Notes under the pieces: generated by a model
Databases searched by the model: none
What the model was told of the DNA's origin: nothing
Seen by the model: the letters and a program-made list of their open reading frames with translations, nothing else
In this document: one piece after another, positions 1 to 5,722 of the stretch
How positions within the stretch are numbered: the first letter of the stretch is position 1
Layout: every line of letters begins with the position of its first letter
Source: Fidelibacterota bacterium
Lineage (GTDB): Bacteria > Fidelibacterota > Marinisomatia > SCGC-AAA003-L08 > D37C17
Direction of reading: 5' to 3'
Assembly (NCBI GenBank): GCA_002705605.1
Contig: PAJD01000021.1
Coordinates: forward strand, 9,182-15,002
Length of the DNA: 5,821 bases
Made by a program: the position numbers and the translations under genes

Positions 1-135
1 ACTCCTTTTGGAATTACAGTAGATCATGATACACTTGAAGATAATACGGTTACTTTAAGAGATCGTGATACTATGAAACAAGAGAGAATTCCAATTGATC
101 AACTTGTTGAAATACTTAAAAAAAAATTAGTATAG
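1..135 (+). CDS. glyS: Glycyl-tRNA synthetase, C-terminal end (partial)
   Basis: Frame 1 is open from the window edge to a TAG at 133-135 and gives the last 44 residues of a protein whose 5' part lies outside. The sequence TPFGITVDHDTLEDNTVTLR followed by a DRDTMKQER segment matches the end of the anticodon-binding domain of class II glycyl-tRNA synthetase of the single-chain, homodimeric type. In that family a 'TPF..TVD.DTL.D.TVT.R.RD...Q.R' stretch closes the protein. The enzyme charges tRNA-Gly with glycine in the cytoplasm. This type differs from the alpha2beta2 GlyQ/GlyS enzyme of E. coli, so the symbol should not be read as the E. coli beta subunit. The catalytic domain is not visible, so the call rests on this C-terminal signature alone. 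The next gene starts four bases after the stop, suggesting cotranscription. Confidence 0.85.
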   Translation, partial: TPFGITVDHDTLEDNTVTLRDRDTMKQERIPIDQLVEILKKKLV

Positions 136-139
136 ATAA

Positions 140-451
140 ATGAATTATCAATTAATATATAAAGCAGCTAATTCTCATGAAGCTCATTTTATCCAAGGAC
201 TACTCAAAAGAAGATCAATTAAATCGCAATTACTAGGAGAAAATTTATCTATTGCTATAGGAGAATTACCAATAGAAGCAATGCAAGTAGATATATTAGT
301 TCCTAAAAATCAGTTGCCTGAATCTGAAAAAATAATATCTAATTATGAAAAAAATTTGAGTTTAGATAATCAAGATAGAGAATGGAAATGTGAAAAATGT
401 AATAAATTAAATCCATTTAATTTTGATATTTGCTGGAATTGCAAACAATAA
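140..451 (+). CDS. DUF2007-type protein with C-terminal RanBP2-like zinc finger
   Basis: This 103-residue protein has two parts. Residues 1-70 resemble the DUF2007 domain (described as putative prokaryotic signal transducing protein): an N-terminal strand (YQLIYKA), a helix with E14 and the 'FIQGLLKRRSI' segment, then 'AIGELP' and the strand 'VDILVP', an order typical of the family. Residues 82-101 form a zinc finger that fits W-x-C-x2-C-x3-N-x6-C-x2-C exactly, with W82, C84, C87, N91, C98 and C101. The four cysteines should bind one zinc. No enzymatic residues are evident; a binding or regulatory role is likely, but partner and function are unknown. It begins four bases after the glyS stop, with no clear Shine-Dalgarno, and is probably translated from the same transcript. 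It ends 50 bases from the convergent photolyase gene. Confidence 0.8.
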   Translation: MNYQLIYKAANSHEAHFIQGLLKRRSIKSQLLGENLSIAIGELPIEAMQVDILVPKNQLPESEKIISNYEKNLSLDNQDREWKCEKCNKLNPFNFDICWNCKQ

Positions 452-501
452 TTACTAGACCAACTTTTTCTGCTTGATTTTATTAGCGGAATGAAAAATA
501 A
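452..501. other. Convergent intergenic gap
   Basis: These 50 bases separate the ends of the plus-strand DUF2007 gene and the minus-strand photolyase gene. Transcription from both sides must end here or read into the opposite gene. I looked for a GC-rich stem followed by a T run on either strand and found none; there are only short T runs such as that around 464-468. Termination may be Rho-dependent or use a weak structure I cannot judge by eye. Confidence 0.6.
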
Positions 502-1872
502 TTATTTTATAAGTGAGTAATGATATAAAGCATTATCTCTTGAATCTTTTAAATCAACAATTCGATTTACATAATCTAAATTAGAGCTATACTCCCAAGG
601 TTTTTGTAAGTATTTCAAAGGGACATCTTTCAATTGAGGTATATATTTTAGAGTATATTTACCTTCATGGTCAAATTTTTCTCCCTGTAATATTGGATTA
701 AAAATTCTAAAATATGGTGCAGCGTCAGCTCCTGTACCCGCTGTCCATTGCCATCCAGCGATGTTTGAAGCATAATCAGCATCAAGTAAGCAATCCCAAA
801 ACCAACTTTCTCCAAGCCTCCAATCAACTAATAGATTTTTAACCAGAAAAGATGCAGTAACCATCCTCATTCTGTTATGCATATAACCTGTTTCCCATAG
901 TTCTTTCATTGCTGCATCAACAATAGGGTAACCTGTTTCGCCTTTTTTCCAAGCATCAAATTTTTCACTAGAATTTTCCCAATTAAAATTATCAAATTTT
1001 GTTTGAAGATTTTGGGTCTCCATGAATGAAAAATAATATAATAAATAATATGAAAACTCTCTCCATCCTAATTCGGATTTATAATGTGCAATATTTCTAT
1101 CAAAATTAAGTCTATCCAGCGCATACCATATTTTATTTAATGATATCATTCCAAATCTTATATATGGAGATAGTTTAGAAGTATCATTTAAAGCAGGAAA
1201 ATCTCGACCTTTTTTGTAATTATAAATAGAAGATTCTAAAAATAAATCTAAAATTTTTTCAGCAGAATTTTCAGATATATTCCATTGATTATCCATTTTA
1301 TCATACCATCTAAACTTATCTAAAAGTTTTAAATCATCAATCTTCGAATCATTATTTTTCTTTACAAAATTAAATTTACATGGCATACCAAGAGGCATAT
1401 CAGGCTTTATTTTTTCAAGACATCCCTTTTTATAATATGGTGTAAATACTTTATAGGGGGTGTTATCTTTTTTTAATATATATTGAGGATCCCACAATAA
1501 CGTACAATTGTAGATATTAAATTTCACATTAAACATAGATAGTTTCAATTTTAATTGATCAAATAATATAATATCATTTTTTAAAAAAGGTTGTTCACAA
1601 TAAATATCTGAAATCTCATATTTTTTAATTATTTTCATTAAAACATCAATAGTATCCCCCCTATAAAAAGAAAGATTGAAATTGAGAGATTTGTTTAAGC
1701 TTATTAATGCATTATGCAACCAATACCTCGATGCACTTCCAAGTTGCTTTTTAACATGAATATCATCATAAATATAAACTGGTAAAATTTTATTTTTACT
1801 TTTTGATGCATGGAATAAAGCAGGATTATCATTTATTCTTAGATTATTTTTAAATAATACAATGGAATTCAT
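502..1872 (-). CDS. phrB: Deoxyribodipyrimidine photolyase (class I CPD photolyase)
   Basis: This 456-residue protein has the normal length of a class I photolyase (E. coli 472). The enzyme uses light and FADH- to split UV-induced cyclobutane pyrimidine dimers in DNA. Residues 1-130 form the antenna-chromophore domain; the rest is the helical FAD domain. Visible landmarks, with E. coli equivalents from knowledge of the family: the TSKLSPYIRFG flavin-phosphate loop (231-241); E267 and W270 (E274, W277) at the dimer pocket; the electron-transfer tryptophans W298, W351 and W374 (W306, W359, W382); W376 (W384); and N370 (N378), which faces flavin N5. The DAAPYFRIFNP and GEKFDHEG motifs (383-404) are intact. 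All key FAD-domain residues are present, so the enzyme should be active. The N-terminal 'WFR.DLR' motif is altered (LFKNNLR). It is the last gene of the minus-strand run, 44 bases after the TMEM164-like gene. A (6-4) photolyase or cryptochrome is less likely given the E. coli-like active site. Confidence 0.95.
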   Translation of the reverse strand: MNSIVLFKNNLRINDNPALFHASKSKNKILPVYIYDDIHVKKQLGSASRYWLHNALISLNKSLNFNLSFYRGDTIDVLMKIIKKYEISDIYCEQPFLKNDIILFDQLKLKLSMFNVKFNIYNCTLLWDPQYILKKDNTPYKVFTPYYKKGCLEKIKPDMPLGMPCKFNFVKKNNDSKIDDLKLLDKFRWYDKMDNQWNISENSAEKILDLFLESSIYNYKKGRDFPALNDTSKLSPYIRFGMISLNKIWYALDRLNFDRNIAHYKSELGWREFSYYLLYYFSFMETQNLQTKFDNFNWENSSEKFDAWKKGETGYPIVDAAMKELWETGYMHNRMRMVTASFLVKNLLVDWRLGESWFWDCLLDADYASNIAGWQWTAGTGADAAPYFRIFNPILQGEKFDHEGKYTLKYIPQLKDVPLKYLQKPWEYSSNLDYVNRIVDLKDSRDNALYHYSLIK

Positions 1873-1901
1873 AGTAAAAATTTACAGCCTAAAGTGAATG
1901 T

Positions 1902-1907
1902 ATTATA
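1902..1907 (-). promoter_or_regulatory. Possible internal -10 box for the photolyase gene
   Basis: The minus strand carries a perfect TATAAT at 1907-1902, about 30 bases before the photolyase ATG, in the largest gap within the minus-strand gene run (44 bases). A clear -35 box is not visible upstream; the region is A/T tracts from the end of the preceding gene. In DNA this AT-rich the hexamer can occur by chance, so this is only a candidate for separate photolyase expression. Confidence 0.25.
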
Positions 1908-1916
1908 AATAATAAA

Positions 1917-2693
1917 TTAATTTTTTTTAATCTTATTTGAAATAGCAAACGGTAAATATAGTACAGCAAAATAAATAATGAAAACTGGCTGAATATACAA
2001 TATATAATCAGGCGATGGAAATTGTGAAACATAATTCAAAAAAATAGTATCAACTTTTGGCAATTCAATAACATAAAAATAATTTGCAGGATCTCCATTA
2101 ATATTATTTCCTAAAAAGTGATTAAATACAAGCGCGAAAGGTGCAATAATATTTATAAATAGATAAGTTAAACAAACACCCTTAAATCTTAATCTATAAT
2201 TATATGCAGTCATTAGCCAAATTAAATTTAATATAATCAATGAGTGTTGTAATTGAATACAAATAACTCCAAACAAATTATTAATATTCAAAAAATCTGG
2301 TGTAATTATGCCTTGCAATGCACCTGAAAATCCTAATAAAAATGCACAATCAAATAAAAAATTATACAAAGAATATTTACCCTTCATATTAAAATTTCTT
2401 TTACAAAAAATACATATTAATGAAAAATAAAAACTAATTTGACAAAATTGTAAAAAAGGTAAATCACGATGAATGGAAAATATATAGCTCGAATCTAAAA
2501 ATATCCTATTAATATAATCTAATACCTCTTGAGATAAACAAAAAATTATAATCCATTTAGAAATTTTATTCTTTAAAATATTATCTTTTATTTTATATCC
2601 TTTTATAAAAATAAATATCCATACAGCTATCATTATCAATGATAAACAATTATGATAAAAATATCTGCTATCAATTGGTAATTCTGTAAACAT
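1917..2693 (-). CDS. TIGR02206/YwaF-type integral membrane protein, TMEM164-like
   Basis: This 258-residue, very hydrophobic protein shows about seven membrane segments (roughly residues 13-31, 46-64, 78-96, 113-131, 142-162, 172-192, 232-252). Its motifs match the bacterial family TIGR02206 (B. subtilis YwaF), which is related to animal TMEM164. These are an 'LP(x)LQFC' segment ending in C84, GALQGIITPDF (124-134), H150 in 'QLQHSLI', and ANYFYVIELP (203-212) with a C-terminal LYLPF. Animal TMEM164 has been reported as a cysteine-dependent acyltransferase acting on ether phospholipids. C84 and H150 sit where conserved Cys and His of the family are expected, so a membrane acyl-transfer role is conceivable, but the bacterial function is not established. 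It lies 11 bases after thymidine phosphorylase and 44 before photolyase on the same strand, so it is probably part of the operon. No Shine-Dalgarno precedes the ATG. Family assignment is fairly sure; function is not. Confidence 0.75.
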   Translation of the reverse strand: MFTELPIDSRYFYHNCLSLIMIAVWIFIFIKGYKIKDNILKNKISKWIIIFCLSQEVLDYINRIFLDSSYIFSIHRDLPFLQFCQISFYFSLICIFCKRNFNMKGKYSLYNFLFDCAFLLGFSGALQGIITPDFLNINNLFGVICIQLQHSLIILNLIWLMTAYNYRLRFKGVCLTYLFINIIAPFALVFNHFLGNNINGDPANYFYVIELPKVDTIFLNYVSQFPSPDYILYIQPVFIIYFAVLYLPFAISNKIKKN

Positions 2694-2704
2694 ATATCTA
2701 TTTA

Positions 2705-3928
2705 TTAATTAATACTATAGGATTCATAAACTAATCTTTCTGCAACTCTTAAATTATCCATATTATTAGAGAATAATCTTAGTATCACATCTCCTTTATC
2801 TATTGTATCATTATTTTTTTTAAAAAATTCTGCACCAGAACTATTATCCTTCTTGCCTGTTAGTATGTTTATAAAATTAATGGCTTCACCAATTTTTTTA
2901 GTATTAATAAATTGTAGTTTTCCTGATTCCTTAGCTTTTATATCAATACTATCTGTATAAGTACAATGGAGACTATTTAGATTACCACCATGTTCATAAA
3001 CCATCTTTTCAAAAATTTCATACGCTTTTCCATTGTTAATTACATTTAACATTTTTTCTTCTGCGCTATTAATTTTTGCTAATGAACATGCAACTTTTCC
3101 CAAATCAAAAACTACTTTCATTAAATCTTCTGGTCCTTTACCATTTAAACAATTAATAGATTCAATAATTTCACAGCTTAACCCTGAAAAATTACCGAGT
3201 GGTTGATTCATGCTAGTACCTAAATATTTTACATCAACATCAAATTTTGATCCAATTAAAGATAATAATTCTCCAAGCTTTTGACCTTCTTCCTTAGATT
3301 CTAAAAAAGCTCCGTTCCCATATTTAATATCTAATACTAAACCCTGAATTCCTTCAGATATTTTTTTACTCATTATACTTCCACAAATCAAAGGTAAAGA
3401 TGCAATTGTATCAGTTTTATCTCTTAAAGAATAAATTTTACGATCAGCTGGACAAATTTCATTAGTTTGACCAATAATAGAAATACCCACATTCTTTACA
3501 TTTTTTTTAAAACTATTAATATCTATCAATCCATTATATCCTGGAATGGATTCAAGTTTATCAAGTGTACCACCTGTATGCCCTAGATGTCTACCAACAA
3601 CCATAGGAACATAAATTCCACATGCTGCTAAAATAGGACCCAGTATTAAAGAAACCTTATCACCAATTCCACCAGTTGAATGTTTATCTAAAACATATCC
3701 ATCTAGATTGTCAAATTTAATTTTTTGTCCAGAATTAATAATTGAATCTGTATAAAATATTGTTTCATTAATACTCATCCCATTATCAAAAATTTCTTTT
3801 AACCATGCGGCCATATCTTGATCATTTATTTTATCACTTAAGTATGATTTGACAATAAAATTAATTTCTTTAGAATTATGAAATTGATTTATTTTTTTAT
3901 TATTAATTAATTTTTGAATATCTAGCAT
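2705..3928 (-). CDS. deoA: Thymidine phosphorylase
   Basis: This 407-residue enzyme (E. coli DeoA 440) cleaves thymidine or deoxyuridine with phosphate to the free base and deoxyribose-1-phosphate in the cytoplasm. The family layout is complete: helical N-terminal domain, then DKHSTGGIGD (81-90), the GRHLGHTGGTLDKLE loop (112-126), 'SLRD' (167-170) and 'GSIMSKKISEG' (183-193). Aligned to E. coli TP with a constant offset of two, the catalytic and substrate residues are kept: K82, H83, S84, S93, T121, R169, S184 and K188 (E. coli 84, 85, 86, 95, 123, 171, 186, 190). Two sites in the signature loop differ: V111 replaces the phosphate-contacting Ser113, and H114 replaces Gly116. The C-terminal domain is shorter and lacks the usual glycine-rich 'GAGR'-like stretch (NILTGKK, 354-360). 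It starts six bases after the cytidine deaminase stop, so the two are surely cotranscribed; deaminated deoxycytidine would be its substrate. Pyrimidine-nucleoside phosphorylase (Pdp) specificity cannot be excluded. Confidence 0.93.
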   Translation of the reverse strand: MLDIQKLINNKKINQFHNSKEINFIVKSYLSDKINDQDMAAWLKEIFDNGMSINETIFYTDSIINSGQKIKFDNLDGYVLDKHSTGGIGDKVSLILGPILAACGIYVPMVVGRHLGHTGGTLDKLESIPGYNGLIDINSFKKNVKNVGISIIGQTNEICPADRKIYSLRDKTDTIASLPLICGSIMSKKISEGIQGLVLDIKYGNGAFLESKEEGQKLGELLSLIGSKFDVDVKYLGTSMNQPLGNFSGLSCEIIESINCLNGKGPEDLMKVVFDLGKVACSLAKINSAEEKMLNVINNGKAYEIFEKMVYEHGGNLNSLHCTYTDSIDIKAKESGKLQFINTKKIGEAINFINILTGKKDNSSGAEFFKKNNDTIDKGDVILRLFSNNMDNLRVAERLVYESYSIN

Positions 3929-3934
3929 TAATAA

Positions 3935-4321
3935 TTAACCAAATGGATGTGGTAGTAAATCTGATATATGATGAGTTTCATATTTATCAGTTTTTCCATT
4001 AGAAACATAAATTGGAATATCACTTAAGTATTCATGAATAATCTGTCTACATGGACCACATGGTTTAGCAGATAGAGGTGATACAATAGCTATTGCCTTG
4101 AATCTTGTTATACCTTTAGCTAATGCAGCATAAATAGCTACTCTCTCAGCACACATAGTACTCGGATATGCTGCAGATTCTATATTGCAACCTAATATAA
4201 CATCATCATCTTTTGTAAGTAGAGCACAGCCAACAGTGAAATCACTATATTTTGCATGAGCATTATTTTGAGCTTTCACTGCTTGTTTAATTAAATCTAT
4301 TGGTTTCATTTTTATTTCCAT
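3935..4321 (-). CDS. cdd: Cytidine deaminase (homotetrameric type)
   Basis: This 128-residue protein matches the short, tetrameric zinc-dependent cytidine deaminases (B. subtilis Cdd 136 residues). It hydrolyses cytidine and deoxycytidine to uridine and deoxyuridine plus ammonia. Visible features are the substrate-binding N46 and E48 in 'CNIESAAYPS', zinc ligand C57 and proton-shuttle E59 in 'CAERVAIYAAL', the other two zinc ligands C88 and C91 in 'PCGPCRQ', and the typical end LLPHPFG. All catalytic residues are present. There are two candidate starts. The first ATG (4319-4321) has no Shine-Dalgarno; M5 (4307-4309) has a weak GGA-containing stretch at a better distance and may be the true start, giving 124 residues. 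Thymidine phosphorylase follows six bases later and makes a two-step deoxycytidine salvage path with it. The transporter gene ends 19 bases upstream. Confidence 0.96.
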   Translation of the reverse strand: MEIKMKPIDLIKQAVKAQNNAHAKYSDFTVGCALLTKDDDVILGCNIESAAYPSTMCAERVAIYAALAKGITRFKAIAIVSPLSAKPCGPCRQIIHEYLSDIPIYVSNGKTDKYETHHISDLLPHPFG

Positions 4322-4340
4322 TAGTAATATTTAAATATAA

Positions 4341-5213
4341 TTATTTATTAACAATATAAATAGCTATTAAACTAATTAATCCACCTATTATTGTGTTTAA
4401 AGAAAATATCTCATTTAGAAAAACATACGATGTCCCCATCGCTAAAAATGGAACTGAAAAGATAAAAACACTTGCTTTAACAGGTCCAATTATAGATGTT
4501 GAATACATATAAACAGAAGTACCAAATGACATGGCACCTATTGAAACTAAAAAAAAGTTAAAATAAAATCTAAAATCTAAAGCAGAAAAATCAATTAAGG
4601 TAAAATCTGTAAAAAACAAAGAAATTACCATTGTAAAAAAATAACATAAACTTATAAAGACATATGGATTAATTTTTTTTTGAGCAATATCAATAAATAC
4701 AGTCATAACCCCCCATGTAATAGCACAAATTAAAAAATATATATTTTTTATATCAAATATTATATCAAATCCAGTTTTAAAAACATCCATAATAATTAGT
4801 CCTCCAAATAATCCTATAATTATTCCTAAAACTTCTTTAAAAAGAATTTTTTTTCTGATTAATGATATAATCAATAATGTGAATAGTGGATTTAATGTTG
4901 TTACTAATATTGCACCTCTTCCAGCATCTCCAAAATATGTCCCTTTAAAAAAAGCAATATTATATATAAAAAACAATATACTTGGAATAACAATAAATTT
5001 ATATGATTTAAGATGAGGTAGTTTTTTTTTATTATATATTAAAAATGGTAATAAAGATATAAAACCTAATAAAAATCTAAAAAAAATGAGATTATAAAAT
5101 GATAAGTACTCGCCAACTATTTTTGCATTAGTCCAGGCAATTGCCCATGAAATCATAGCTAATGATAATAATATATATATATTATTAAATGAAAATAAAC
5201 TAGCTGATTTCAT
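4341..5213 (-). CDS. EamA-family (drug/metabolite transporter superfamily) permease
   Basis: This 290-residue protein has ten predicted membrane helices in two repeated halves, roughly residues 12-142 and 157-289, as in the EamA (DUF6) family of the DMT superfamily. Each half ends with the family pattern of a small-residue helix, a proline in the membrane, then an acidic residue before the last helix. In the first half this is 'GRGAILVTTLNPLF' (98-111) with E127; in the second, 'GPVKASVFIFSVPF' (243-256) with E268 in 'FLNE'. The substrate cannot be read from sequence; members export amino acids, metabolites or drugs, and some import. Its place before cytidine deaminase and thymidine phosphorylase makes a nucleoside or base possible, but this is inference from context only. 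Its ATG lies inside the end of the peroxiredoxin gene (14-base overlap), so translational coupling is likely. It has no independent Shine-Dalgarno. Confidence 0.88.
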   Translation of the reverse strand: MKSASLFSFNNIYILLSLAMISWAIAWTNAKIVGEYLSFYNLIFFRFLLGFISLLPFLIYNKKKLPHLKSYKFIVIPSILFFIYNIAFFKGTYFGDAGRGAILVTTLNPLFTLLIISLIRKKILFKEVLGIIIGLFGGLIIMDVFKTGFDIIFDIKNIYFLICAITWGVMTVFIDIAQKKINPYVFISLCYFFTMVISLFFTDFTLIDFSALDFRFYFNFFLVSIGAMSFGTSVYMYSTSIIGPVKASVFIFSVPFLAMGTSYVFLNEIFSLNTIIGGLISLIAIYIVNK

Positions 5214-5658
5214 TTAATACATCAATAGCATGAGATTTAGTTTTAACTTTATCAAATACTTTTTCAATAAAACCCTTTTCATCAATTAAATAGGAAATTC
5301 TGTGAATGCCCTCATACTCTCTGCCCATAAATTTCTTTAATCCCCAAGCTTTATATGATTGAAGCATTTCTTTAGATTCATCGCATAACATCAAGTATGG
5401 AAAATTATATTTCTCAACAAATTTTTTTTGTTTTGATACTGGATCTGCTGATACTCCGATAATCTTTATATTTTTTTCTTCAAATTTTTTGAATTCATCA
5501 CGGAATCCACAACCTTGAACAGTTCATCCAGGAGTATTAGCTTTTGGAAAAAACCAAATAATATGTTTTTTCCCTTTTAGAATTGATGAATTAATTAATG
5601 TACTATCATAATTTAATAACTCAAAATCAGGGGCACTATCACCTATATTTAAATACAT
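5200..5658 (-). CDS. bcp: Bcp/PrxQ peroxiredoxin, probable selenoprotein (Sec45, in-frame TGA)
   Basis: The frame from ATG (5656-5658) to TAG (5200-5202) encodes 152 residues if the single TGA at 5524-5526 is read through. Both sides align with E. coli Bcp. Before the TGA there is IGDSAPDFELL and IIWFFPKANTPG; after it TVQGCGFRDEF, then IIGVSADP, KFMGREYEGIHRISYLID and VFDKVKTKSHAIDVLNE. The TGA is codon 45, the number and position of the peroxidatic Cys45 in E. coli Bcp; resolving Cys50 is kept as TGT. The family reduces H2O2 and organic or lipid hydroperoxides in the cytoplasm with electrons from thioredoxin or glutaredoxin. Selenocysteine at the attacking position is known in some Prx proteins and should speed the reaction. 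A candidate bSECIS hairpin follows the TGA. An AAAGGA Shine-Dalgarno five bases from the ATG fixes the start, and the length is normal for the family. A nonsense mutation or sequencing error is the alternative; the hairpin and intact downstream frame argue against it. It is first in the minus-strand run and overlaps the transporter gene by 14 bases. Confidence 0.85.
5490..5509 (-). promoter_or_regulatory. Candidate bacterial SECIS element in the peroxiredoxin mRNA
   Basis: Read on the minus strand, 5509 to 5490 is U-GGAUUC-CGUGAU-GAAUUC-A. It folds into seven consecutive pairs (U-A, G-C, G-U wobble, A-U, U-A, U-A, C-G) closing a six-base loop CGUGAU. The stem begins 14 bases and the loop 21 bases after the UGA at 5524-5526. 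Bacterial SECIS elements lie inside the coding region just downstream of the UGA, with an apical loop about 16-37 bases away, a short upper stem and a G within the first two loop positions. All three hold here. SelB would bind the loop and deliver Sec-tRNA. No bulged U, as seen in the E. coli fdhF element, is evident. The pairing is seen directly; the function is inferred. Confidence 0.7.
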
Positions 5659-5663
5659 ATAAT

Positions 5664-5669
5664 TCCTTT
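5664..5669 (-). promoter_or_regulatory. Shine-Dalgarno of the peroxiredoxin gene
   Basis: The minus strand reads AAAGGA at 5669-5664, then five bases, then the ATG at 5658. This is the clearest ribosome binding site in the window and decides the start of the peroxiredoxin. That in turn shows the TGA lies inside a translated frame and not upstream of a shorter gene. Confidence 0.75.
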
Positions 5670-5690
5670 ATTATTTATTTTTATATTAAT

Positions 5691-5718
5691 ATTATAAATT
5701 AAATATTAAATACAACAA
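5691..5718 (-). promoter_or_regulatory. Probable sigma-70-type promoter of the minus-strand gene run
   Basis: In the divergent gap the minus strand shows TTGTTG (5718-5713), 16 bases, then a perfect TATAAT (5696-5691). The -10 box ends 32 bases before the peroxiredoxin ATG, leaving a short leader that includes the Shine-Dalgarno. Spacing is close to the 17-base optimum. The 64-base gap is almost wholly A+T, so chance matches are likely, but a promoter for the operon is needed here. A plus-strand promoter for glutaredoxin must share the same gap; the best I see is a weak TATAAA at 5693-5698 with no convincing -35. Confidence 0.45.
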
Positions 5719-5722
5719 AAAC

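Noticed and set aside
452..501. Bidirectional terminator between the convergent genes
   Set aside because: There is no stem of useful length before a T run on either strand.
5166..5187. Perfect 22-base AT palindrome near the start of the transporter gene
   Set aside because: It is only alternating A and T inside coding sequence for Asn-Ile-Tyr-Ile-Leu codons; expected by chance in DNA this AT-rich.
5200..5394. A stand-alone 64-residue gene starting at a TTG at 5394
   Set aside because: It is the C-terminal part of the peroxiredoxin. The same frame continues upstream through conserved Bcp sequence to a proper ATG with a Shine-Dalgarno, interrupted only by the TGA at codon 45.
5515..5525. GAAC-U-GUUC inverted repeat overlapping the TGA
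   Set aside because: A one-base loop cannot form, and it is too close to the UGA to act as a SECIS element.
5524..5526. TGA reassigned to Trp, Gly or Cys across the genome (alternative genetic code)
   Set aside because: All other genes here are uninterrupted under the standard code, their Trp codons are TGG, Cys is TGT/TGC elsewhere, and TGA occurs once, at a Cys site. Sec fits better.
5200..5658. Peroxiredoxin as a pseudogene by nonsense mutation
   Set aside because: There are no other stops or frameshifts, conservation is good on both sides, the start signal is intact and a SECIS-like hairpin is in place. A single-base sequencing error cannot be excluded from this read alone.
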